Assembly: GCF_001905735.1 (NCBI RefSeq)
Contig: NZ_LISW01000010.1
Location: 140,591 to 204,590 of the forward strand
DNA: 64,000 bases
DNA from: Streptomyces sp. CB01249
GTDB taxonomy: Bacteria; Actinomycetota; Actinomycetes; Streptomycetales; Streptomycetaceae
Direction of reading: 5' to 3'
The notes under the pieces were generated by a model, which saw nothing but the letters and a program-made list of their open reading frames with translations, had not been told where the DNA came from and made no database searches. Shown piece by piece: positions 17,201 to 23,535 of the stretch; position 1 is the stretch's first letter, and each line of letters starts with the position of its first letter. The position numbers and the translations under genes were made by a program.

Positions 17201-19021
17201 CACCCCGAACGACGACACCAACGTGAACAGAGCCGACTCCAGCGCGAACAGCGCGGCCTGGGTGAACCGGGTCTGATCCAGGACCGGATCGCCCTCGAAC
17301 ACCACGTCCTTCAGCGACTGGCCGAGATGCCCGTCCAGGTACGCACACGCCGCATCGAACGCCTCCGCGAACACCGGGAACGTCTCATACAGCTCCCGGC
17401 CCATCCCCGCCCGCTGGCACCCCTGCCCCGTGAACAACAACGCCGTCCCCGCAGCACCCGCCACCGGCCGGCCGCCCCGCACCGACTCCAGACCCGCGAC
17501 CAGCTCCGCACGGTCCGCACCGATCACCACCGCACGGTGCTCGAACACCGTGCGCGTCGATGCCAGCGAATAGCCGACATCCAGCAGCGAACCGCCTTCA
17601 AAAGCAGCCAGATTCGCCGCCTGCGCGCGCAACGCCTCCGCGCTGCGCCCCGAGACCACCCACGGCACCAGGACCGGGTCCGCGCCCTCCGCAACAGGGG
17701 CCCGCTCGGGTGCCGGGCGGAGAATCAGGTGGCAGTTCGTCCCGCCCATCCCGAACGAGGACACACCCGCAATACGGGACCCCTCCCACACACCCGTCGA
17801 TGTCTGGACCCGCAGATTCAATCCATCAAGATCAATCGCCGGATTCGCCGACTCGAAGTTCAGACTCGCCGGCACCACCCCATACCGCACCGACATCGCG
17901 GCCTTGATCAGACCGACAATGCCCGCCGCACCCTCCAGATGCCCGACATTCGTCTTCGCCGAACCCACCAGAAGCGGCTCGGCGCGCCCGGGGGCATTCC
18001 CCAGCACCATTCCCAGAGCCGCAGCCTCGACCGGATCACCCAACGCGGTTCCGGTTCCGTGCAGTTCCACGTAACCGACCTCGCCCGGCGCCACACCCGC
18101 ACGCTCACACGCAAGCCGCAACACCCCGGCCTGACCCTCCACCCGAGGAGCCGTCAGACCATCACCACCACCATCATTGTTGACCGCACCACCTGCGATC
18201 ACACACACCACATCATCACCATCAGCGACCGCATCCTCCAGCCGCTTCAGAACAACAAGACCCCCACCCTCACCCCGCACATAACCATTCGCCCGACCAT
18301 CGAAAACAAACGCACGCCCATCCGGCGACAACCCACCGAACTTCGACACCGCCACCGAAGACTCCGGCGCCAGCATCAAATTCACCCCACCCGCCAACGC
18401 CAACGACACCTCACCACGACGCAACGCCTCACACGCCTGATGCACCGCCACCAACGCCGACGACTGACCCGAATCCACCACCAACGACGGACCCGTCAAA
18501 CCCAACAGAAACGACACCCGATTCGCGATCACACTCCGCGCAAGACCCGTCGACGTGAAAGCACCAATCCCCTCCACACCACCCCGACGCGCCAAAACCG
18601 CATAATCATCCGCCATCGCCCCGACAAACACACCCGCAGCGGACCCACGCACCGAACCCGCCACCACACCGGCGTCCTCGAACGCCTCCCACGCCAACTC
18701 CAACACCAACCGCTGCTGCGGATCCATCGCCACAGCCTCACGCGGCGAAATACCGAAGAACCGCGCATCAAAACCATCAACCCGACTCAGAAACCCCGCA
18801 CGCCGAGCCACCGACTTCCCCGCCACCGACGGATCAGGATCATGGAAACCCTCACCGTCCCAACGATCCGAAGGCACCTCACCCACCGCATCGAAACCCC
18901 GGACCAGCCCCTCCCAGAACTCCCCCGGACCACCCTCAGCACCCGGAAAGCGGCACGACATACCGACAACAGCAATGGCACCGACAGGGCCGTTTTTCGG
19001 CATGCCAAAGTCCGGATTCAT
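5228..19021 (-). CDS. Three-module type I polyketide synthase (KSQ loading module, no TE)
   Basis: A 4597-residue modular PKS. The loading module has a KS whose active-site Cys is replaced by Gln (VDSGQSS, Q186), an AT with GHSIGE and HAFH (malonyl type) and an ACP (LGYNSL, about 943). Module 1 has KS (C1178), AT with GHSQGE and YASH (methylmalonyl type), DH (HAVSGTVLLP, about 1923), KR with LDD (B type) and ACP (FGFDSL, about 2697). Module 2 has KS (about 2930), AT with GHSVGE and HAFH (malonyl), DH (HVVAGSVLLP, about 3686), KR with LDD and ACP (about 4477). The roughly 110-residue tail has no thioesterase. Colinearity predicts acetyl starter, then methylmalonyl and malonyl units, each reduced and dehydrated: 4-methylhexa-2,4-dienoyl. 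I chose ATG 19021 because GGAG lies 9 nt upstream; GTG 19054 is an alternative without a good site. Confidence 0.95.
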   Translation of the reverse strand: MNPDFGMPKNGPVGAIAVVGMSCRFPGAEGGPGEFWEGLVRGFDAVGEVPSDRWDGEGFHDPDPSVAGKSVARRAGFLSRVDGFDARFFGISPREAVAMDPQQRLVLELAWEAFEDAGVVAGSVRGSAAGVFVGAMADDYAVLARRGGVEGIGAFTSTGLARSVIANRVSFLLGLTGPSLVVDSGQSSALVAVHQACEALRRGEVSLALAGGVNLMLAPESSVAVSKFGGLSPDGRAFVFDGRANGYVRGEGGGLVVLKRLEDAVADGDDVVCVIAGGAVNNDGGGDGLTAPRVEGQAGVLRLACERAGVAPGEVGYVELHGTGTALGDPVEAAALGMVLGNAPGRAEPLLVGSAKTNVGHLEGAAGIVGLIKAAMSVRYGVVPASLNFESANPAIDLDGLNLRVQTSTGVWEGSRIAGVSSFGMGGTNCHLILRPAPERAPVAEGADPVLVPWVVSGRSAEALRAQAANLAAFEGGSLLDVGYSLASTRTVFEHRAVVIGADRAELVAGLESVRGGRPVAGAAGTALLFTGQGCQRAGMGRELYETFPVFAEAFDAACAYLDGHLGQSLKDVVFEGDPVLDQTRFTQAALFALESALFTLVSSFGVRPDALIGHSIGEVTAAYAAGVFSLEDACALVAVRGRLMQAARAGGAMLAIAAPEAEVVPELVEGVSLAAVNGPAAVVVSGDADAVGVLEELFRGRGVKVKRLTVSHAFHSAHMDTALAEFEQEIGSLTFNEPHITVISNVTGQVADELTSPAYWARQIRAAVRFHDGIRTLDAQGITTYLELGPDPVLTSLVQNTLDAPTAASALKDGRDEPRTLLRALATAYASGTDIDWTALLPGGNRVKLPTYAFQRKRYWIDVPDAPHGPVAVAEQEQEQEEQEGVLGEWASRVRKLTGKQGDLLRQKLITGLICRHTAEILEYDSAEAIDSELPFKDLGYNSLTSVELRSRLAADLGIALPSSLVYDYPTPAVLARHIVRDLVGAPDPEAVDAVLAGVEDVSDEPLAIVGMACRYPGGVVSPEGLWGLVAEGGDAIGGWPEDRGWDVEGLYDAERGVPGKSYARYGGFLQGVDGFDAEFFGISPREAVAMDPQQRLLLETAWEALERSGIVPQSLRGSRTGVFVGAMTGEYGPRLAEPVAGTEGYLLTGNTASVASGRISYTLGLEGPALTVDTACSSSLVALHLAAQALQRGECSLALAGGATVMSSPGMFVEFSRQQGLSEDGRCKAFSASADGTAWGEGAGVLLLERLSDAQANGHPVLAVIRGSAVNQDGASNGLSAPNGPSQQRVIRQALANAGLTGTDVDVVEAHGTGTKLGDPIEAQALIATYGQERTPEQPLWLGSFKSNVGHTMAAAGVGGVIKMVMAMREGVLPRTLNVTDPTSHVDWSEGSVELLTEQRPWPELERPRRAAVSSFGISGTNAHMILEQAPEASLPEASAGGVVPWVVSGRTEEALREQVARLTEFVESAPEFTPSAVATALVSHRTVFGQRKVVVGSTRQELLDALRADAGASGEAVTGRTVFVFPGQGSQWIGMAAGLFEASPAFRARLEDCARALSAYTDWDLLPVLLQGDPEGLLERVDVIQPALWAVMVSLAEAWRSFGVVPDAVVGHSQGEIAAAVVSGALSLEDGALVVALRSRAIIALAGRGGMLSVALPADAVRPYLTRWADDLGVATVNGPSSTVVSGTDSALDELVAVLDKDGVRSRRIAVDYASHSPHVESIQAELAQLLAPVVPCRPEIPFYSTVTNEVIDSAVLDAEYWYRNLRQTVEFEKTTRALLADGFTTFIESSAHPVLTIGLQETFEAADASTALAVPSLRRDEGGLDRFLLSVGQAWTHGVPVDWTTALPEPQRPLDLPTYAFQRTRYWLESAPTTGDVTMAGLTSAEHPLLGAVTEVAGSGSAVLSGRLSLKSHPWLADHAVSGTVLLPGTAFVELALRAGYETGCEVLEELTLQAPLLLGATGAVRLQVVVEAEEGGRRAVTVYSRPESAEESDDGAEWTGHAAGVLSSTAVPEPRGVSADGVWPPAGATRVDTSTLYEELAAAGYEYGPVFQGVQAAWRHGDDVFAEVALAEDQHQDADTFGIHPALLDATLHTALLTPGTELPAPRLPFAWSGIHLHATGATTVRVHITPTPTDGITLRITDTTGQPVATVTSLALREVPAGGLAPATAARPVPYVVEWAEAVLPDADASEVTAVLGGSPTDRAFAEALGAGLHADAAALLTAVQQGAAAPESAVLLVPGASAEDGSALPERVRAEVGRALAAVQEWLTDEGLAGIRLVVATRGALAAQEGEDVRDLAGAAVWGLLRTAQAEEPGRFALLDLDPSGGDDPGALVRALSGAPSEPQLAVRGQVVLAPRLVRADDSSAVAPALDPAGTVLVTGASGTLGGLFARHLVTAYGVRHLLLASRRGADAPGAAELASQIREMGAEATFASCDVADRDALAALLAAVPTDHPLTAVIHTAGALDDGTVTALTPERLDTVLRPKADAAWHLHELTRDTDLAAFVLFSSVTATLGNPGQGNYTAANGLLDGLAAHRHALGLPATSLAWGLWGQASGLTGHLSDTDLSRMTRGGIAALGTEEGLALFDASLATGRSATVPARLDLGALRGEAAAGRLPALLRSLVRVPARRTAAAAGSGQPGAWAERIAALPEDGRAEAVASVVRATVATVLGHGSPDSVNEQRPFKDFGFDSLASVELRNRLGAATGLTLPATLVFDHPTPRAVTGHLLERVLGASTPAAEPLRDTGTAGDDEPIAVVAMSCRYPGGVTSPEDLWHLVEQGTDAVGSFPASRGWDAEELYDPDPDAVGRTYSTQGGFLHGAEDFDAEFFGISPREALATDPQQRLLLETAWEAFERAGIDPAAVRGSRTGVFAGVMYNDYASRLKPAPTGYEGYLGNGSMGSVASGRIAYTFGFEGPAITVDTACSSSLVALHLAAGALRSGECTMALAGGVTLMATPTTYLEFSRQRALSPDGRCKAFAAQSNGTGWAEGVGLVLLEKLSDAQANGHQVLAVIRGSAVNQDGASNGLTAPSGPAQQRVIRQALADAGLSGADVDAVEAHGTGTTLGDPIEAQALLATYGEEHSPEAPLWLGSLKSNIGHAQAASGVAGVIKMIMALRNGVLPQTLHVDAPTPHVDWSSGTVELLTEQRPWPELDRPRRAAVSSFGISGTNAHLILEQAPQDSRPEGSTEAGPVPVPWVLSARTEEALRDQASRLRDHVAARGPAVADVALALATTRARFEHRAVVAGTDRDELMEALAALAAGTDTPAVVRGTAAGVPKTAVMFTGQGSQRPGMGRDLYETFPVFAAAFDAVCAHLDPELGRPLKEIVFSVPDSPEADLLDQTVHTQAALFALETSLFRLAEHAGLAPALLIGHSVGEISAAHAAGVLSLADACTLVAARGRLMQAAPAGGAMIAIRAAEADVLPHLERHAGRLSLAAVNGPDSVVISGDPDAADEVAEDFRAQGTKTRRLTVSHAFHSPHMDGVLAEFEEVIRTLDLREPAIPVVSNITGRIAGPGELTDPGYWARHIRAAVRFHDGVRTLHEQGVTTYLELGPDPVLTAMVRGALDGADAVSALRAGHPEGRSLLTALGTVHTRGAAVDWPSLLPAAYPVELPTYAFQRTRYWLEAPAVAQDAAAAGQEGAGHPLLSAVVALADGQGAVLTGRIAPDGLPWLADHVVAGSVLLPGAAFADLAVYAGDQVGCDTVEELNLEAPLVLPERAAPRLQIQVTDTGDGSGRHTFAVHSGVDGGDWTRHATGTLAPSAPAAPPAAPWAEAWPPAGAEPVDVDALADRLVAAGLGYGPAFQGLAAAWREGDVRYLDVRLPEGTGAGEGDFGLHPALLDSALRTLALGGPGRGDDGEGEGADRIHVPFLWSGLRLHATGAGALRVRVAPTGAEGAYRLDLADPQGRMVATVDALAVRPLPEGALATAAQGSPGADGGLLRLDWIPLPLPQDGPAGPADWALLGPVSEVTAVPAQTTCYGGLAELTEAVRSGASVPRFVVTDAVVPPGALGEEPASATPPEALREAIGGLLGLLQSWPAEDALADSTLVLLTRGGAPVGADVPDPVAAALLGLLRSAQAEHPGRLVVLDLDEDPASAAAAPAAALLAVEHGEPQLALRAGAAHAPRLVPARPDDPAPAPAFREGGTVLLTGAGGFLGGLVARHLVTAYGVRHLLLASRRGADAPGAAELGAQLRELGAEAVFVACDVADRDALAGLLGQVDEDHPLTSVVHTAGVLDDGVLTGLTAERFDTVLRPKADAVCNLHELTRGTALDSFVVFSSVAALLGTAGQANYAAANAFLDAFAHQRRAAGLPALSLAWGLWGGDGAGMAEELGAADRARLARTGLAPMSAEQGLALLDAALAARSQPALAPVRLDSAALRARAGAGTLPAPLRGLVRTPARRSAAAADGSTGVAATSLADRLAALGADERAEAVLALVRGEIAGVLGHADDRRVDPARSLQELGFDSLTSVELRDRLTTATGLRLSATLVFDHPTAEALTAELLGRLVPEDSAVGGLSQELDRLEAALEAADAGSDDHERAGGRLRELLRRWQAAADGAAEPSAEGLADISDDDLFSALDEELSQ
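5450..10779 (-). other. PKS module 2: KS-AT(malonyl)-DH-KR-ACP
   Basis: Approximate span. The KS is DTACSSS and the AT has HAFHSPHMD (malonyl). The KR is intact (LDD, VFSSV, ANYAAAN). The DH keeps HVVAGSVLLP, but its second motif reads LLDSALR, where module 1 has LLDATLH. The catalytic Asp remains while the +4 His/Gln is Arg, so dehydration is likely but less certain. The last ACP is followed by a charged tail, possibly a docking segment, and no TE. Confidence 0.82.
10780..16044 (-). other. PKS module 1: KS-AT(methylmalonyl)-DH-KR-ACP
   Basis: Approximate span. The KS has DTACSSS and the AT has YASHSPHVE, the methylmalonyl signature. The DH has both HxxxGxxxxP (HAVSGTVLLP) and a DxxxH pair (LLDATLH). 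The KR has LDD, the catalytic Ser (LFSSV) and Tyr (GNYTAAN), so it should be active and B type. The predicted product of the step is an alpha-methyl, alpha,beta-unsaturated thioester. Confidence 0.85.
16045..19021 (-). other. PKS loading module: KSQ-AT(malonyl)-ACP
   Basis: Approximate DNA span of the loading module. The KSQ (DSGQSS) would decarboxylate malonyl-ACP to acetyl-ACP, as known for KSQ-type loading modules. The AT carries HAFHSAHMD, the malonyl-type signature. Codon use in the KS part (about 18.0-19.0 kb) is unlike the rest of the gene, with T- and G-ending codons dominating. Confidence 0.85.
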
Positions 19022-19107
19022 GATGCCTGTCTCCACTTCGTCACCAGGTCGCACCGCAGGGGTCCAAGCCGATCGTCACAACGTCGGCTAAAGCCCGTCT
19101 TGCGTGC

Positions 19108-21723
19108 TCACTGGACTCCGACCCGCCCGAGAACGTCGAGCTGCAAGTCGATCGGCAGGTCCTGCCGGCGGGAAATGTTGAGCTTGCGGTAGATCCGCGT
19201 GAGGTGCTGCTCGACCGTGCTCGTCGTGACGAACAGCTTGGCCCCTATCTCCCGGTTCGTGTATCCGGCGGAGGCCAGGGACGCGACGCGCCGTTCGGAC
19301 TGGCTGAGGACGGCCACGTCGGGCTCGGGGGCCGCCGCCGCGCAGCGTTCCGCCTCGGCGTCGGCGTCTCCGCGTCGGCGGCCCGGCAGGATCTCCCCGC
19401 ACAGCGGTGTCGCGTCGCACTCGTCGGCCAGTCTCCACGCGCGCCCGATGACGGAGCCCGCGCGCGGCCCCTCGCCCAGGGTCTGGAGGTTCCGGCCGAA
19501 GTCGGCGACGGCCTTGGCGAGTTCCAGGCGGTCACCGCAGCTGCGCAGGTCGGCGACCGCCCGGGTGAGGAGGGCCGGCCGGTCGTGGGTCTCCTCGGTC
19601 GCGGCGTGCAGGCGCAGCGCCATGCCGCGGGTCCGCGCGCCGATACCCGGTACGGCGAGCTGCGCCGTGGTCAGCACGCGTGCCTCACAGGGGCGGCGCA
19701 GGCGCAGCAGGGCGTCGGCCGCGTCGATGCGCCAGGGCAGACCGCCGGGGTGGTCCAGGCCCCACCGTCCGGCCAGGCGGCCCACGTCGAGGAACTCGCT
19801 CAGGGCGGCCTGGGCACGGTGCGTGGCCAGGTAGTACCTGCCCCGTGCCTGGAGGTACGGCAGGGCGTGCACGGTGCGGGGCAGGTGGTCGGGCAGGGGC
19901 AGCGGAAGGTGCCGGGCGGCGTCGTCGTAGCGGCCCATGGCGGTGAGCGCGGTGACGAGGACCGCGACGGGGCGGTACATGAACGTTCCGCCGCGTCCCG
20001 CGACCGCCGCTACGGCGGCGCTCGCCGCGCGCTCGGCACCGGCGAGGTCGCCGAGGTGGGTGAGTGCCTCGCCGCGCAGCGAGGCGAACATGGCCTGCCA
20101 GCCGCGGGCCCGGCGGTGTTCGGCATCGGCGTGCAGTTTCCGGCACCGGACGGCGGCTCGGCGCGGGTGTCCGGTGTGCAGCAGGATGCGTACGGCCTGG
20201 ACCAGTGGTTCGAAGGTGTCGTGTGCCAGCGGGGTGCCCTCGATCAGCCGTTCGGCGGCGGATGCGTCCCAGGGGTCGCCCGGGTGGGTCCACAGCGCGG
20301 CGCAGAGGGGGGTTGCGTCGCTGTCGGCGGCGGGTGGGACCGCGAAGAGGTCGCGCAGTGCGTCGGCGCCGGAGGGCACGAGCCGCAGTACCTCCGCCGC
20401 CTCCGCCACCCGTCCCTGGGCGACGAGCAGGCGGGCCAGCGACCCCGTGGGCGCGCCGGGGCGTCCGGCGCGCAGTGCGGCGAGCGGGGCGTCGAGGTGC
20501 TGTTCGGCGGCGGCAGGGGTGAGGCGCCAGGTGAGGGCGGCGAGTTGCAGGCCGATCCGCCACCGGGTCGGTTCGTCGTCGGTACCGGCGTGGGCGAGTT
20601 GCAGGCAGGCGGCGGCGCGTTCGGCCTCGTCGGCGGCGAGGGCCTGCTGTCCGGCCTCGCAGAGCGTCCGCACGGCCCAGTCCCCGGGGGCGCTGCCGTG
20701 GGCGCGCAGGTACGAGGCGACGGTCTCGGCCTCGGCCCGGTCGGCGTACAGCGCCTCGGCCGCACGCCCGTACAGGCGGGTGCGCTCGGCGGCTCCGAGG
20801 GTTTCCAGCGCGGCGGCGGCGATGTCGGGGTGGCGCAGTCCGGGCCCGTCGGCGAGTCCGGTCTCGTCCAGCGCGGCGAGGGCCCGGGCGGCTTCCGCGG
20901 GTGCTGCCCCGGCGATGGCGGCGGCGCGGTCGAGGGTGGCGTGGGTCCCGAGGACGGCCAGGGCGCGGGCGAGGTCGCGGGCGGGGCGCCCGCAGCGCTG
21001 GAGGCAGGCCCGCACCGCGTCGGCGAACGGCCCCGCCGGTTCGGGGTGGGCGGTGTCGTACTCGGACAGCAGGGCCCTGAGCAGCAGCGGATTGCCTCCG
21101 GTGCGCGCGTAGAGGCGGTCGGCCGATTCGCCGGGCACCCCGCCCCGGCGGCGGTCGCGCAGGAGGGCGGCGGTGGCGGCGCGGTCGAGACGGCCGAGGC
21201 GGATCCGGTCGAAGCCCGGGTGGCGCAGCAGTTCGGTGACGGCATCGCGGGCGTCCGCGCCCGGACCGCCGAGGGGGCCGGTGAGCACGATGAGCAGGCC
21301 GGTGCCGCGCGGAGCCCTGATCGAACCGGTCAGGAAGGCGAGGGAGGCCGCGTCGGCGTACTGCAGGTCATCCAGGCAGATGACGAGCGGTGCGGGGCCG
21401 TCCAGCCCCCGGACGGCCGCGGTGAAGGAGGTGGCAGCGGAAGCGTCGGGGGCGGCCCCGGGCGTCCGCGCGGAGTGGGTGCGCAGTGCCTCGGCCCACT
21501 CGTCCAGCGCGCGGTGGCCCGCGGCGGGTCCTTTGGGGGTGGCAGCGGCCCACAGCACGGTCGCGCCGCGTTCGCGGGCGGTGTCGGCGATGGTCCTGAG
21601 CGTTTCGGACTTTCCGCACCCGGAGGCGCCTTCGATGAGCACGATGGCGGTGGCACCGGTCTCCGCCGCCGCGAGGGCGGCGTTCAGCCGGGCGAGTTCG
21701 GTGTCCCGGGACAAGAGCGTCAT
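19108..21723 (-). CDS. LAL-type LuxR-family transcriptional activator
   Basis: An 871-residue large ATP-binding LuxR regulator. The N-terminal ATPase has Walker A GASGCGKS (residues 32-39) and a Walker B-like VICLDDLQYAD near 115-125. A long helical-repeat middle follows, and the C-terminal LuxR HTH ends the protein (LSQSERRVASLASAGYTNREIG, then TVEQHLTRIYRKL). It sits 86 bp upstream of the PKS start, same strand, and 118 bp after the type II TE gene. That is typical of pathway-specific activators of modular PKS clusters. The ATG at 21723 has a GGGGGA site. I infer that it activates the PKS-MFS unit. No TTA codon was seen. Confidence 0.92.
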   Translation of the reverse strand: MTLLSRDTELARLNAALAAAETGATAIVLIEGASGCGKSETLRTIADTARERGATVLWAAATPKGPAAGHRALDEWAEALRTHSARTPGAAPDASAATSFTAAVRGLDGPAPLVICLDDLQYADAASLAFLTGSIRAPRGTGLLIVLTGPLGGPGADARDAVTELLRHPGFDRIRLGRLDRAATAALLRDRRRGGVPGESADRLYARTGGNPLLLRALLSEYDTAHPEPAGPFADAVRACLQRCGRPARDLARALAVLGTHATLDRAAAIAGAAPAEAARALAALDETGLADGPGLRHPDIAAAALETLGAAERTRLYGRAAEALYADRAEAETVASYLRAHGSAPGDWAVRTLCEAGQQALAADEAERAAACLQLAHAGTDDEPTRWRIGLQLAALTWRLTPAAAEQHLDAPLAALRAGRPGAPTGSLARLLVAQGRVAEAAEVLRLVPSGADALRDLFAVPPAADSDATPLCAALWTHPGDPWDASAAERLIEGTPLAHDTFEPLVQAVRILLHTGHPRRAAVRCRKLHADAEHRRARGWQAMFASLRGEALTHLGDLAGAERAASAAVAAVAGRGGTFMYRPVAVLVTALTAMGRYDDAARHLPLPLPDHLPRTVHALPYLQARGRYYLATHRAQAALSEFLDVGRLAGRWGLDHPGGLPWRIDAADALLRLRRPCEARVLTTAQLAVPGIGARTRGMALRLHAATEETHDRPALLTRAVADLRSCGDRLELAKAVADFGRNLQTLGEGPRAGSVIGRAWRLADECDATPLCGEILPGRRRGDADAEAERCAAAAPEPDVAVLSQSERRVASLASAGYTNREIGAKLFVTTSTVEQHLTRIYRKLNISRRQDLPIDLQLDVLGRVGVQ

Positions 21724-21772
21724 CAGCCGTTTCCCCCGTTGCGCAGCGTCACTTGTCCGCCCAGCGTAAGGA

Positions 21773-21824
21773 CCGGCCGAGGGGCCGGCCCACGCTCCGC
21801 AGTGGCCAGTTATTGCCTGGCCAC
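21773..21824. promoter_or_regulatory. Two inverted repeats between the type II TE and LAL genes
   Basis: Within the 117-bp gap lie GTGGCCAG-7 nt-CTGGCCAC (21802-21824, perfect 8-bp arms) and CCGGCC-4 nt-GGCCGG (21773-21788). The first has the size of a dimeric regulator site in front of the LAL gene. The second looks more like a hairpin terminator for the TE transcript. Which is which cannot be settled from sequence. Confidence 0.4.
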
Positions 21825-21840
21825 AACTCCGCGCGCCGGG

Positions 21841-22632
21841 TCAGCCGACGGCGGTGTCGAACCGTTCCTGGCCCAGGGCCGCCAAGTCGTCGGCGATGGC
21901 GCGGGTCACCGCGTCCTGCTGCGGAGTGAGGTAGAAGTGGCCGCCGGGGAAGCTGCGGAAGGTGAAGTTTCCGGAGGTGTGTTCGCGCCACTCCATCGCC
22001 TCGTGCAGGCTCACCCGGGGGTCGGACTCCCCGGTGAGCACGCTGAGCGGGCAGCTCAGCGCGCGGTCCCGGCCGGGGTCGGGCTGGTAGCGGTACGTCT
22101 CGATGGCCTTGAAGTCGGCGCGGATGGCGGGCAGCACCATGCGGACGATCTCCTCGTCGGCGAGCACCCCGGGGTCGGTACCGGCCAGTTGACGGATCTC
22201 CGCGATGAGGGCGTCGTCGCCCTTGGTGTGCACGCTGTCGGGGCGCGGCATGTGGGGGGCGCGGCGGCCGGAGACGATCAGGCCGAGCGGCGGTTCGTTC
22301 TCGGCCTCCATGCGGCGGGCGAGCTCGAAGCCCAGTACGGCGCCCATGCTGTGTCCGAAGAGGACCAGCGGGCGGTCGGCCCAGGGCCGCAGCGCCTGGT
22401 GGATGCCGTCGACGAGTTCCTGGGTGACGGTGAGCGCAGGCTCGTGGCGGCGGTCCTGGCGGCCCGGATACTGGATGGCCAGGACGTCGGCGTGGGCGGA
22501 CAGGGCCTGGGAGAAGGAGAAGAAGGCGGAGGCGGTGCCCCCCGCGTGCGGGAGGCAGACGAGGCGGTACGGCTGCTCGGGGGCCGGGTGGAAGCGGCGG
22601 ACCCACAGCTCCGTGTCGGTGTCGATGCTCAT
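21841..22632 (-). CDS. Type II (editing) thioesterase
   Basis: A 263-residue alpha/beta-hydrolase of the GrsT/TEII family. It has the CLPHAGGTASAF oxyanion region, nucleophile GHSMGA (about residue 100), Asp in GESDPRVS and His in PGGHFYL, all in the usual order. The start is ATG 22632 (MSIDTDTEL) behind AGGA; the frame is open for 33 more codons upstream but without a site. It leads the group TE-LAL-PKS-MFS on the minus strand. Enzymes of this class free stalled or mis-primed carrier domains. It could also release the finished chain, because the PKS lacks its own TE, so it competes with the KAS III-like route. Confidence 0.92.
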   Translation of the reverse strand: MSIDTDTELWVRRFHPAPEQPYRLVCLPHAGGTASAFFSFSQALSAHADVLAIQYPGRQDRRHEPALTVTQELVDGIHQALRPWADRPLVLFGHSMGAVLGFELARRMEAENEPPLGLIVSGRRAPHMPRPDSVHTKGDDALIAEIRQLAGTDPGVLADEEIVRMVLPAIRADFKAIETYRYQPDPGRDRALSCPLSVLTGESDPRVSLHEAMEWREHTSGNFTFRSFPGGHFYLTPQQDAVTRAIADDLAALGQERFDTAVG

Positions 22633-22773
22633 TCCCGTTCCTGCTCCCTGCTCGTTGCCCGGTACTCGTCGCATGCGCGGAGGGCACGGTAACGGCGGGT
22701 GGTTAAGCCGTACTTGTGCGGAGGTCGCCACCCGGCTCCACGCCGAACTCTTCGGCCTCCGGGCGGCGCGCTC

Positions 22774-23535
22774 CTACCCCGGTCCCGCGAGCAGGGCGAG
22801 GGTCCTGCGGCGGGGCAGGAGGCGGGTGGTCAGGAGGGCGAGCAGGCGGTTGGCCCGGCCCGGGACCGTGGTCGGCCCGTCCTCCTCGCGCAGGGCGCGC
22901 AGGGCCGCGGCGACGACCTGTTCCGGCGTCCCGACCAGGGCGGCGGGCGCGTCCTCGTGGCGCTGGGACTCGGTCGCCGTCATGCCGGGGCAGAGCGCCA
23001 GCACCCGGATGCCGGTGTCGCGGTGGGCCGTCCAGAGCGCTTCGGTGAGGGCGGTGGTGTACGCCTTGGTGGCGCTGTAGACGGCGAGGTCCGGCTTCGG
23101 GGTCCAGCCGAGCGTCGAGGAGACGTTCAGCAGGGCGTCCCCGGGGCGGGCGTGGCTCAGGAAGGCGTACGAGAGTGCCGTCACGGCGCGGCAGTTGAGG
23201 TTCAGCATGTCCTCGGCCCGGGACAGCGGGGTCTCCGTGAAGGGGCCCGTGGTGGCGGTCCCGGCGTTGTTGACCAGCAACTGGACGCGGGTGCGGGCGA
23301 TCAGCTCGCCGGTGCGGCGCACCCCGTCCTCGGTGGCGAGGTCGGCGGCCAGCCACATGTGGCCGGGGCCCAGTCCGTCGGTGAGGGCCCGCAGCCGTTC
23401 GGCGTCACGGGCGACGGCGATGACCCGGTGGCCGTCGGCGGCCAGGCGGTGGGCGAAGGCCCGGCCGATCCCGGCGCCGGCACCGGTGACCAGGGCGGTC
23501 GGGCGGTCGTCGGTCCGCGTCGGCACGGGGGTCAC
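22774..23535 (-). CDS. Short-chain dehydrogenase/reductase
   Basis: A 253-residue classical SDR. It has the cofactor motif TGAGAGIG (about residue 17), NNAG, catalytic Ser in NVSST and YSATK. The C-terminal extension is basic (ARNRLL-like, then LLPRRRTL) and resembles SDRs that associate with membranes. Its GTG start overlaps the stop of the upstream SnoaL-like gene by 4 bp (GTGA), so translation is coupled. It is the last gene of a three-gene minus-strand unit opposite a MarR regulator. Substrate unknown. Confidence 0.9.
   Translation of the reverse strand: MTPVPTRTDDRPTALVTGAGAGIGRAFAHRLAADGHRVIAVARDAERLRALTDGLGPGHMWLAADLATEDGVRRTGELIARTRVQLLVNNAGTATTGPFTETPLSRAEDMLNLNCRAVTALSYAFLSHARPGDALLNVSSTLGWTPKPDLAVYSATKAYTTALTEALWTAHRDTGIRVLALCPGMTATESQRHEDAPAALVGTPEQVVAAALRALREEDGPTTVPGRANRLLALLTTRLLPRRRTLALLAGPG

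Noticed and set aside
18180..18700. CACC/ACCA-rich stretch that at first looks like a short repeat array
   Set aside because: It is the reverse complement of GGT/GTG-rich KSQ codons, with no regular spacing or conserved unit, so not a CRISPR or satellite.
11798..19192. Very long open frame on the plus strand opposite the PKS gene (over 2400 codons)
   Set aside because: It mirrors the PKS codons. Its predicted protein is Arg/His/Gly-rich with no domain, and frames like this are a normal by-product of high GC content.
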